From an uncultured Lachnospiraceae bacterium (GTDB lineage Bacteria > Bacillota > Clostridia > Lachnospirales > Lachnospiraceae), in the NCBI GenBank assembly GCA_934352055.1, contig CAKRJY010000001.1, forward strand, positions 186,001-250,000: a stretch of DNA of 64,000 bases, written 5' to 3'. This document shows, piece by piece, positions 17,713 through 24,873 of this stretch. Position numbers and translations under genes: made by a program. Each line of letters begins with the position of its first letter. The first letter of the stretch is position 1. The notes under the pieces are model-generated. The model saw only the letters and a list, made by a program, of their open reading frames with translations, was not told the origin of the DNA and ran no database searches.

Positions 17713-18867
17713 CTATTTCAGTAATGCACCAGAGATAACCATACGCTGAACTTCTGAAGTTCCTTCGTAGATCTCAGTGATCTTAGCATCTCTCATCATA
17801 CGCTCTACGTCATATTCACGGATATATCCATATCCACCAAAGAGTTGAACAACTTCTGTTGTAACAGCCATTGCTGTCTCAGCAGCAAAAAGCTTAGCCT
17901 TAGCAGCTTCTACAGAGTAAACCTTCTGGTTTGCCTTTGCCATAGCAGCCTTGTAAACAAGAAGCTGTGCAGCTTCGATACGTGTTGCCATATCAGCAAG
18001 CTTGAACTGTGTATTCTGCTGCTGTGCGATAGAACGACCAAACTGCTTTCTTTCTTTTGTATAAGCAACAGCGCGATCTAATGCACCTTCTGCAATACCA
18101 AGGGCCTGTGCAGCGATACCAATACGTCCACCATCCAATGTATGCATAGCGATTGGGAATCCCTTTCCTTCTGGTCCAAGTAATGCATCCTTAGGAATTC
18201 TGCAGTCTTCAAAAATAAGTTCATATGTTGATGAACCACGGATACCCATCTTCTTTTCCTTTGTTCCAAAGGAGAATCCAGGTGCACCCTTTTCTACGAT
18301 AAATGCAGAGAAGTTCTTCTTCTTTCTGCCTCTCTTATCTTCTGTAACACTTGTAATAGCAATAACGATATAAACGTCAGCAACTTTACCATTGGTAATG
18401 AAGCACTTAGAGCCGTTTAATACCCACTCATCACCGTCAAGAACAGCCTTTGTCTGAGCACCCTGTGCATCTGTACCAGCACCTGGTTCTGTAAGAGCGA
18501 ATGCACCAAGCTTTTCACCTGTTGCAAGTGGTCTTACATATTTCTGCTTCTGCTCTTCTGTACCATATGTCAGAATAGGGTCAATGCAAAGTGATGTATG
18601 TGCAGAAACAACAACACCTGTTGTAGCACAAACTTTTGACAATTCTTCCACACACATAACATATGTCAAAGGATCACATCCCTGTCCGCCGTACTCCTTT
18701 GGTACAGGAATTCCCATAAATCCACTTTTTGCCATCTTTGCAACAGTCTCAGCAGGGAACTGCTCTGTCTCATCAACTTCCTGTGCAAGAGGCTTTACTT
18801 CTGTCTCAGCAAACTCTTTAAATAAAGTACGCGCCATTTCATGTTTTTTATCTAAACCGAAATCCAT
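17713..18867 (-). CDS. bcd: butyryl-CoA dehydrogenase (short-chain acyl-CoA dehydrogenase)
   Basis: A 384-residue flavoenzyme reducing crotonyl-CoA to butyryl-CoA. ALTEPGAGTDAQGAQT and the C-terminal GGYGYIREYDVERMMRDAKITEIYEGTSEVQRMVI are the acyl-CoA dehydrogenase signatures; the Glu in IYEGTSE is the catalytic base position of the short-chain class. KKMGIRGSSTYELIFEDCRIP covers the substrate and FAD region. GGAGGAACGAAGAGC precedes the start. It lies in the operon with etfB and etfA, its electron donor complex, after a 75-base gap from hbd that holds a GC-rich hairpin. Confidence 0.96.
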   Translation of the reverse strand: MDFGLDKKHEMARTLFKEFAETEVKPLAQEVDETEQFPAETVAKMAKSGFMGIPVPKEYGGQGCDPLTYVMCVEELSKVCATTGVVVSAHTSLCIDPILTYGTEEQKQKYVRPLATGEKLGAFALTEPGAGTDAQGAQTKAVLDGDEWVLNGSKCFITNGKVADVYIVIAITSVTEDKRGRKKKNFSAFIVEKGAPGFSFGTKEKKMGIRGSSTYELIFEDCRIPKDALLGPEGKGFPIAMHTLDGGRIGIAAQALGIAEGALDRAVAYTKERKQFGRSIAQQQNTQFKLADMATRIEAAQLLVYKAAMAKANQKVYSVEAAKAKLFAAETAMAVTTEVVQLFGGYGYIREYDVERMMRDAKITEIYEGTSEVQRMVISGALLK

Positions 18868-18908
18868 GCTCTTCGTTCCTCCGTTTTCATAAATAATATT
18901 CGATGATT

Positions 18909-18929
18909 GCCCCGCTTACGATGCGGGGC
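18909..18929 (-). other. intercistronic hairpin between hbd and bcd
   Basis: GCCCCGC and GCGGGGC pair perfectly around a 7-base loop in an otherwise AT-rich gap. There is no T run, so it is unlikely to end transcription; it may protect or set the processing of the mRNA. Confidence 0.6.
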
Positions 18930-18942
18930 TTGAAATCTTTTC

Positions 18943-19815
18943 TTACTGTGCGTCTACTGGTGTCTTTGTACGATCTGGGTTATATACATAGAATCCCTTG
19001 CCGCTCTTTACACCAAGGTTGCCACCACGAACCATCTTGCGGATGAGTGGGCATGCACGATACTTGCTATCGCCTGTTTCCTTATAAAGAACATCCATAA
19101 TTGCAAGGCAGATATCAAGACCAATGAAATCACCTAACTCAAGAGGTCCCATTGGATGATTTGCGCCAAGCTTCATTGCTGTATCAATACCAGCGATATC
19201 AGATACACCTTCCATCTTGATGAAAGCAGCTTCGTTGATCATTGGAATCAAGATTCTGTTTACTACGAATCCTGCTGCTTCATTTACCTGTACAGGTGTC
19301 TTTCCGATTTCTTCAGAAATCTTCTTGATTGCATCTACTGTCTCAGCAGGAGTATTTACACCTGCGATAACTTCGATTAATTTCATACGATCAGCTGGAT
19401 TGAAGAAATGCATACCGATCATTGGACGTGTAAGTCCGTTACCAATCTCTGTAATAGAAAGGCTTGATGTGTTAGATGCGAAGATACATTCTGGCTTAGC
19501 AATCTTGTCAAGCTCTGCAAATGTTGTCTTCTTAACATTCATATCTTCAAAAGCTGCCTCTACGATCAAATCGCAGTCCTTGCAAAGGTCTTCCTTTAAT
19601 CCAGGAGTGATCTTAGCAACGATAGCATCAACAGCTTCCTGTGTCATTTTTCCTTTTTCTACTAAACGAGCATAGCCTTTTTCGATCTTAGCCTTGCCGT
19701 TATCAGCCCACTCCTGCTTAATATCGCAAAGTGCAACTTCATATCCATCGACCTGAGCAAATGCCTTTGCAATGCCCTGTCCCATTGTTCCTGCTCCAAT
19801 AACACCAACCTTCAT
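18943..19815 (-). CDS. hbd: 3-hydroxybutyryl-CoA dehydrogenase
   Basis: A 290-residue NAD(P)H enzyme reducing acetoacetyl-CoA to 3-hydroxybutyryl-CoA. MKVGVIGAGTMGQGIAKAFA is the Rossmann dinucleotide site; ASNTSSLSITEI, MIGMHFFNPADRMKLIEVI (catalytic His) and the C-terminal HPMGPLELGDFIGLDICLAIMDVL are family signatures. The open frame extends 14 codons upstream, but GGAGGTGCTGAC places the start at the ATG at 19815. The usual crotonase gene is missing between thl and hbd or elsewhere in the cluster. Confidence 0.96.
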   Translation of the reverse strand: MKVGVIGAGTMGQGIAKAFAQVDGYEVALCDIKQEWADNGKAKIEKGYARLVEKGKMTQEAVDAIVAKITPGLKEDLCKDCDLIVEAAFEDMNVKKTTFAELDKIAKPECIFASNTSSLSITEIGNGLTRPMIGMHFFNPADRMKLIEVIAGVNTPAETVDAIKKISEEIGKTPVQVNEAAGFVVNRILIPMINEAAFIKMEGVSDIAGIDTAMKLGANHPMGPLELGDFIGLDICLAIMDVLYKETGDSKYRACPLIRKMVRGGNLGVKSGKGFYVYNPDRTKTPVDAQ

Positions 19816-19858
19816 GTCAGCACCTCCATAAAATATACATTCATTATCATTATGCAAG

Positions 19859-19877
19859 ACCCAGCGAGCACTGGGCC
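19859..19877 (-). other. intercistronic hairpin between thl and hbd
   Basis: CCCAG (19860-19864) and CTGGG (19871-19875) form a short GC stem in the 85-base gap between thl and hbd. No T run follows. It resembles in placement the hairpin before bcd. Confidence 0.45.
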
Positions 19878-19900
19878 TTACCTATTAAATACCTAAAATC

Positions 19901-21088
19901 TTATTCGTATTTTTCAACGATTGTTGAGCAGCCCATGCCACCACCGATACAAAGTGTTGCAAGACCTCTCTTAGAATCTCTCTTCTGCATCTCATGTAAT
20001 AATGTAACAAGGATACGACATCCAGAAGCTCCAACCGGATGACCAAGTGCAATTGCACCACCATTAACGTTTACCTTGCTCATGTCGAAGTTCAAGTCTC
20101 TAGCAACTGCAACAGACTGTGCTGCAAATGCTTCGTTTGCTTCGATCAAATCCATATCATCAATTGTAAGACCAGTCTTAGCAAGAACCTTTCTTGTAGA
20201 AGCAACAGGACCAACACCCATGATTTCTGGTTCAACACCACCGAGTGCTCCAGCTACCCATGTAGCCATTGGTGTAACACCAAGTTCTTTTGCCTTTTCT
20301 TCGCTCATAACAACGATTGCTGCTGCACCATCGTTGATACCAGAAGCGTTACCTGCTGTAACAAGTCCGCCTTCCTTACCTGAGCAGCAACGTAACTTAG
20401 AAAGTGACTCTGCTGTTGTTCCAGCTCTTGGTCCCTCATCTCTAACGAAGTCAACCATTTCCTTCTTAACCTTAACAGGTACAGGAACGATTTCGTCATC
20501 GAACTTACCTTCAGCGATAGCCTTTTCACACTTCTGCTGGCTGTTTGCTGAGAACTCATCAAGTTCTTCTCTTGTAATGCCATATTTATCACAAACATTT
20601 TCAGCTGTAATCATCATATGATAATGATTGAATGCATCTGTAAGAGCATCGTTAACCATTGTATCAATGATTGTAGCGTTGTTCATACGATATCCAAAAC
20701 GTGCTTTTGTCATAGCGTAAGGAGCCATTGACATATTCTCCATACCACCTGCTACTACGATATCAGCTTCGCCAGCCATAATCATAGTTGCTGCATCGTT
20801 AACACACTTAAGACCAGAACCACAAACTACGTTGATTGTGATTGCAGGAACTTCGATTGGAAGACCAGCCTTGATTGCTGCCTGACGTGCTACGTTCTGT
20901 CCCTGTGCAGCCTGGATAACACATCCCATCTTTACTTCGTCAACCATCTCTGGCTTAACACCTGCACGATTTAATGCTTCCTTAATAACGATAGCACCAA
21001 GATCTGCTGCTGGTGTATTGCTGAGTGCTCCCCCCATTTTACCGATTGCAGTACGACATGCACCTGCTAATACAACTTTCTTTCCCAT
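19901..21088 (-). CDS. thlA: acetyl-CoA C-acetyltransferase (thiolase)
   Basis: A 395-residue biosynthetic thiolase condensing two acetyl-CoA to acetoacetyl-CoA. The acylated Cys lies in NVVCGSGLKCVNDAA (about 85-99), NVNGGAIALGHPVGASG (about 340-356) carries the His, and LATLCIGGGMGCSTIVE (about 376-392) the second Cys. AAAGGAGAAAGAAC precedes the ATG. It is the first gene of the butyryl-CoA operon, with a Rex operator and a sigma-A promoter immediately upstream, so it is expected to be made when the NADH/NAD+ ratio is high. Confidence 0.96.
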   Translation of the reverse strand: MGKKVVLAGACRTAIGKMGGALSNTPAADLGAIVIKEALNRAGVKPEMVDEVKMGCVIQAAQGQNVARQAAIKAGLPIEVPAITINVVCGSGLKCVNDAATMIMAGEADIVVAGGMENMSMAPYAMTKARFGYRMNNATIIDTMVNDALTDAFNHYHMMITAENVCDKYGITREELDEFSANSQQKCEKAIAEGKFDDEIVPVPVKVKKEMVDFVRDEGPRAGTTAESLSKLRCCSGKEGGLVTAGNASGINDGAAAIVVMSEEKAKELGVTPMATWVAGALGGVEPEIMGVGPVASTRKVLAKTGLTIDDMDLIEANEAFAAQSVAVARDLNFDMSKVNVNGGAIALGHPVGASGCRILVTLLHEMQKRDSKRGLATLCIGGGMGCSTIVEKYE

Positions 21089-21132
21089 GTTCTTTCTCCT
21101 TTATATTTCTTATTTGCTGTTTTTCTTTCGTT

Positions 21133-21150
21133 TTGTTATTTTTTTAACAA
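21133..21150. promoter_or_regulatory. Rex operator in the thl leader
   Basis: TTGTTATTTTTTTAACAA matches the established Rex consensus TTGTTAA-N4-TTAACAA at 13 of 14 fixed positions and has the right 18-bp length. It lies about 45 bases before the thl start codon and about 35 bases past the predicted start point, so Rex would act as a roadblock released by NADH. A wider dyad (GCTGTTTT to AAAACAGC, 21117-21176) surrounds it. Confidence 0.8.
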
Positions 21151-21191
21151 GCAAAAACAAAAAAAAGAAAACAGCGTTTCCGCATGAAATG

Positions 21192-21220
21192 ATAGTAGCA
21201 CAAAACTGTTCTTCTTGCAA
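21192..21220 (-). promoter_or_regulatory. sigma-A promoter of the butyryl-CoA operon
   Basis: On the minus strand TTGCAA, a 17-base spacer and TACTAT are found; the start point would be near 21185. The remaining part of the 358-base gap, 21221-21446, is AT-rich and I see no gene in it. Confidence 0.7.
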
Positions 21221-21446
21221 GCTAACTTTTTCACACTTATGATGCCCAAAATCGAATTGTCAGAATATTCACATGCTTTTTTACACATAATGTTTTTGCA
21301 TGTTTCTTATCTTCGTTAAAAAAATGTCAATATTTGGGCATTGTGATGTTTTGTGCTTGCCCAAAAGGTCTCTTTTTTTGTACAAAATTGTGTCTATAGC
21401 GTAAACATTTTCTCTTTTTTTCAGAAATATTTATTTTAAAATTTTT

Positions 21447-21728
21447 CTATTCGTTCAAAAATTCATTCCATCTGGCATTGGTTTCTTCCAACGCATGTTT
21501 CTGCATGATCCTGTTACGGTCACTTAGTATTGCAAGCATTTCATCTGCAATTTCCTCCAATGGCAGGTCTTTATAATGAGATAAATAGCCTATCATCCGC
21601 TGCGCTGTCCAGTCGGTATTAAGGTTTTTCGTTATCTGATCACAAAACTGCTCTGGGTATCCCCGCTTTATCATAATGTCATATAGCTCCAAGCTCTTTG
21701 GTGATTTTGACTTCATAGTATGCTCCAT
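21447..21728 (-). CDS. small hypothetical protein
   Basis: A 93-residue, mostly helical protein (KSPKSLELYDIMIKRGYPEQFC near the start) with no membrane segment or known motif. Two starts compete: the ATG at 21728, after AAGG at long spacing, and the ATG at 21716 with GGAG six bases before it. The composition and continuous helix pattern support a real gene. It lies between the thl promoter and a DUF3737 gene, in the same direction as both. I do not recognise a function. Confidence 0.65.
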   Translation of the reverse strand: MEHTMKSKSPKSLELYDIMIKRGYPEQFCDQITKNLNTDWTAQRMIGYLSHYKDLPLEEIADEMLAILSDRNRIMQKHALEETNARWNEFLNE

Positions 21729-21786
21729 TACAATACCTTACTTAATATCCATGGTGTAAATAGGACGTCTAAATCTTCATTCATTA

Positions 21787-22635
21787 TTACTTGTTCCTTT
21801 TCTCCACAATAATCTCCCCTTCTGCTGCATCATCATCCATAATAATTTCATCCACCTGTGGCACTACAATGGTGCCTTTTCTTGGATTTTTGATACTTAT
21901 CATCGGCGTGCAGATCGTTGCCTCGACCTCAGATTTTTCAAATGCCAGGTCGGTGTCTATCATTTCACAGTTTATCAGTTTTAAATTTTTGCAATAGCAA
22001 AGCGGCTGTGTTCCAATGATGGTGCAATTTTCAAATGTAACATTCTCGCAATACCATGCCAGATACTCTCCCTTCACGACACTATTACGGATGATGACAT
22101 TCTTTGCATGCCAAAATGCATCTTTTGTATCCAAATCACAATGCTCAAATTTAGAATCTGTAATGTATTGGAAAGAATATTTTCCTTTCAACGACACATT
22201 GCGAAAGTCCAGATGTTCGGATTGCATCATAAAATATTCACTTTTAACCGCTGTATCTTTCATTGCGATATCTTTTACAAACCAGCCAAACTCCGTGGAG
22301 TCTACATCGCAATTTTTCATTCTTATATGTGCACACTCACGGAGGGCTTTGATGCCATGAAGCTTGGTATCTGCAATGCATATATTGGTTGTATACCAAA
22401 GTGCTGCCCTGCAATTTCCCGTCATTTCACTGTCACTGACTTTTACATTTTCATCATGCCACAGAGGATAGCGCAAATTGAAAAAACTGTTTTTCACCTC
22501 TACATTTTTGCATTCCTTCAATGCACTTTCTCCATCTGCCGGGCCATCAAATCTACAGTTTTCAAGTACAACGCCATCACTTCCATAAAGTGCGCGTTCC
22601 GCATCAAATGTTTGTCCTTTTATTATCTTTTCCAT
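21787..22635 (-). CDS. DUF3737 family right-handed beta-helix protein
   Basis: A 282-residue protein made of short repeated strands such as NCRFDG, VEVKNSFF, IRMKNCDV, VIIRNSVVKG and VTFENCTIIG, the ladder of a right-handed parallel beta-helix as in DUF3737 proteins. A hydrophobic-acidic tail (EIIMDDDAAEGEIIVEKRNK) ends it. No signal peptide is present, so it is cytoplasmic; beta-helices of this size often bind or act on glycans, but no catalytic residues are clear. A TTG at 22641 opens the longer frame; the ATG at 22635 with GAGAGG eight bases upstream is preferred. Confidence 0.85.
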   Translation of the reverse strand: MEKIIKGQTFDAERALYGSDGVVLENCRFDGPADGESALKECKNVEVKNSFFNLRYPLWHDENVKVSDSEMTGNCRAALWYTTNICIADTKLHGIKALRECAHIRMKNCDVDSTEFGWFVKDIAMKDTAVKSEYFMMQSEHLDFRNVSLKGKYSFQYITDSKFEHCDLDTKDAFWHAKNVIIRNSVVKGEYLAWYCENVTFENCTIIGTQPLCYCKNLKLINCEMIDTDLAFEKSEVEATICTPMISIKNPRKGTIVVPQVDEIIMDDDAAEGEIIVEKRNK

Positions 22636-22690
22636 GTTCAAATCCTCTCTTCTTATCTATTAATTTTTTCAAAATGTTTATTTTCATCAT

Positions 22691-22726
22691 AAAAACACCT
22701 TCAAACTTTATTATAGTCTGAAGGTG
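22691..22726 (-). terminator. Rho-independent hairpin upstream of the DUF3737 gene
   Basis: CACCTTCA and TGAAGGTG form an 8-bp stem; on the minus strand TTTTT follows. It would end a transcript coming from the decayed gene or the EAL gene before the DUF3737 gene. Confidence 0.65.
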
Positions 22727-22779
22727 CTTATTTTTAAAGTTGCTATTTATTTCTTATTCTAATTTACACTTATATTGAT

Positions 22780-22825
22780 CATAAAAGAAAAACAGAGCTA
22801 ACATCATTTTCACAATGCCGCTCTG
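22780..22825 (-). terminator. second Rho-independent hairpin
   Basis: CAGAGC (22793-22798) and GCTCTG (22820-22825) form a 6-bp stem with a long loop; on the minus strand it is followed by TTTTTCTTTTA. It lies just past the end of the decayed reading frame. Confidence 0.5.
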
Positions 22826-22858
22826 CAAAAGTTAAACTTTTTCTATGTGTTATATACT

Positions 22859-23100
22859 CTACACAGTCTTAAACCAATTGTCAACAACCAATTTTAGGAA
22901 ATCAAAAGTACCTTTAATCATAGGATTTTTACTGTAATAGCCATAATTCCTCTCAATTCTTTTTATTATCTTCTGAAGTTCTTCACTTCAGATCGTATAA
23001 TGCCATCACTTTCAACCATCATCTTATTATAAAAAGGTTTTGGTGTATTAGATGTAATTATAATCTTCTTAAATGAATCATTTATTTTCAAAATTTCTCT
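22859..23100 (-). pseudogene. decayed gene remnant in the 513-base gap
   Basis: No intact gene lies between 22636 and 23154. Read on the minus strand, one frame from about 23100 to 22966 encodes REILKINDSFKKIIITSN and continues through PKPFYNKMMVESDGIIRSE, then stops. A second frame picks up at that point and encodes ELQKIIKRIERNYGYYSKNP, continuing MIKGTFDFLKLVV to a stop at 22859. The two read like one protein split by a frameshift near 22980. The first part faintly resembles the C-terminal end of AAA/DUF4143 ATPases, two of which occur at 34152 and 36217; this resemblance is only a guess. Confidence 0.35.
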
Positions 23101-23103
23101 CCC

Positions 23104-23141
23104 AAAAGATATTTTGGTTATTTTTAACCGAAATATCTTTT
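23104..23141 (-). terminator. terminator-like 17-bp stem after the EAL gene
   Basis: AAAAGATATTTTGGTTA and TAACCGAAATATCTTTT pair over 17 positions with one G-T pair around a four-base loop, 13 bases past the EAL gene stop. The 3' arm ends in CTTTT on the minus strand. Confidence 0.7.
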
Positions 23142-23154
23142 AATTTTTAAGAAA

Positions 23155-24858
23155 CTAACCAGCGAAATCATAACGAGATTTTGTTAATTCATAAGCTTGT
23201 TTAAATTGTTCTTTATCACACGGTCTGCCAAACAGAAAGCCCTGCAAATAATCTACTTGCAAATCCTGCATCTTTCTGCTCCATTCGATTTTTTCGATTC
23301 CTTCCACACATATCTGAATATCAATGCTATGTACCATGGTAATAATATTTTTAAATAATCTGTAATCTCTGTCGCATGTCATCGCCTTTGCCGTAAAATC
23401 CTTGTCCAACTTCACATAGTTTGGATTCATGTCGCTGATGCAATGCAAATTAGAATACCCTGTCCCAAAATCATCCATTACAAACGGAATGCCATTTTCG
23501 TGCAATTTCCTTCTGAATTCACAAAATGCCGGCGTCATATCCGTAAAACCACTTTCTGTCATCTCTAAATAAAGGCTCTTTGGATCAAGCGCATATTTTT
23601 CTATTGCTTTGATTGCATCCTCTGCTACATTTCCCTGCATAATCTGAACGTGAGACACATTGATATTCATTTTAAAACCCGGAATATATTGCTGCATTTC
23701 TGCGCACATTTTCGCCGCTTGATTGATAACAAATCTTCCGGCAGGAATAATAAGCCCTGTCTCCTCCAGAATCGGAATAAACTCCACAGGAGAAATTACT
23801 TCTCGTTTTCCGTTTGAAGTGATTGCAAATCTCATCAGGGCCTCTGCTCCAATCGTTTTTTCCGTTTTACAATCTACAATCGGTTGATAATATACTTCGA
23901 GCCCTTGATATTGATTTGCAATAGCATCACGAAGTGCACTTTCGATTTTCCCTTTTCGTAGGAAATCATTATAATCATCCTGATCAAAAAAATAAATCCT
24001 GTTTTTTCCTATGCCTTTTGCCTGTTTTAGTGAAAACTCCAGTTTCTTCTGGCCTTCTTCATAATCCTCAAGAACCGCTTTTGCCTCTATGACACCTGCA
24101 GAAATCGAAAAGATGGATTCATAGTTCTCAGAGACAATAAAACTGTAAATTTCATCTGACATCCTTTTTCTAAGGGCAAGAACATCTTCTCTGGAATGAC
24201 TGTCCAAATCAACAATTACATACTGATCAGCAACGACATAGTAAAGCTGTTGTCGCTTTGACAGACAATTTTTTATGCAGTCTGCGACGTTTTTGAGTAT
24301 ATAATTTCCATAGTCTACGCCTTTTGCGCTATTAATCACTGCAAAATCATCTATCCCTATATGTATGAAATATCCTTTAGCAGATTCTTCATCCAGTGTG
24401 TGCAAGTAGGAGCATAATTCCATTTCACCAAGAAGTCCGGTAACATTATCTGCTCTTCTACGATTTCCCGTTTCATTAAGACAGCCAATCAGATATGCTG
24501 CCTTTCCTGCATCATCATATATCACCACAGCGCGACTATTGATCCAGACCGGCTTTCCCTCTCTATCAAGCCATCTATAATGAAGATTATGTACTTTTTC
24601 TTTTCCTTCCGCCGCCTGTGACAAATGCTTCTTTAACATTTCCCGATCATCTTTATAGACTGCGTCTAAGACATTACACATTGCATGATCTATAAATTTA
24701 CAGGAAATTCCAAAGCGTTCCACAGCGGACTCTGAAATTTCCAATGTATCTTTTTGCAGATCAAGCACATATAAATAATCATCCATGCAGGCCGCAATAA
24801 TTTCCATTAAAATTTCAGATGTCTTTTTACCAAATCTATCAAATATATCCTTATTCAA
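23155..24858 (-). CDS. PAS-GGDEF(degenerate)-EAL cyclic-di-GMP phosphodiesterase
   Basis: A 567-residue cytoplasmic signalling protein. A PAS-like sensor (about 25-130, with VWINSRAVVIYDDAGKAAYLIGC) is followed by a GGDEF-type domain (about 140-295) in which the signature is replaced by VADQY, so it cannot make c-di-GMP, and an EAL domain (about 310-560). The EAL domain has GAEALMRF, NVSHVQ, EMTESGF, DDFGTGYSNL and KLDKDF, the residues expected for hydrolysis of c-di-GMP. Start is TTG with AAGGG six bases upstream. It lies 15 bases after a chemoreceptor gene, so both probably form one signalling operon. Confidence 0.88.
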   Translation of the reverse strand: MNKDIFDRFGKKTSEILMEIIAACMDDYLYVLDLQKDTLEISESAVERFGISCKFIDHAMCNVLDAVYKDDREMLKKHLSQAAEGKEKVHNLHYRWLDREGKPVWINSRAVVIYDDAGKAAYLIGCLNETGNRRRADNVTGLLGEMELCSYLHTLDEESAKGYFIHIGIDDFAVINSAKGVDYGNYILKNVADCIKNCLSKRQQLYYVVADQYVIVDLDSHSREDVLALRKRMSDEIYSFIVSENYESIFSISAGVIEAKAVLEDYEEGQKKLEFSLKQAKGIGKNRIYFFDQDDYNDFLRKGKIESALRDAIANQYQGLEVYYQPIVDCKTEKTIGAEALMRFAITSNGKREVISPVEFIPILEETGLIIPAGRFVINQAAKMCAEMQQYIPGFKMNINVSHVQIMQGNVAEDAIKAIEKYALDPKSLYLEMTESGFTDMTPAFCEFRRKLHENGIPFVMDDFGTGYSNLHCISDMNPNYVKLDKDFTAKAMTCDRDYRLFKNIITMVHSIDIQICVEGIEKIEWSRKMQDLQVDYLQGFLFGRPCDKEQFKQAYELTKSRYDFAG

Positions 24859-24873
24859 AGAAAGCCCTTCTCT

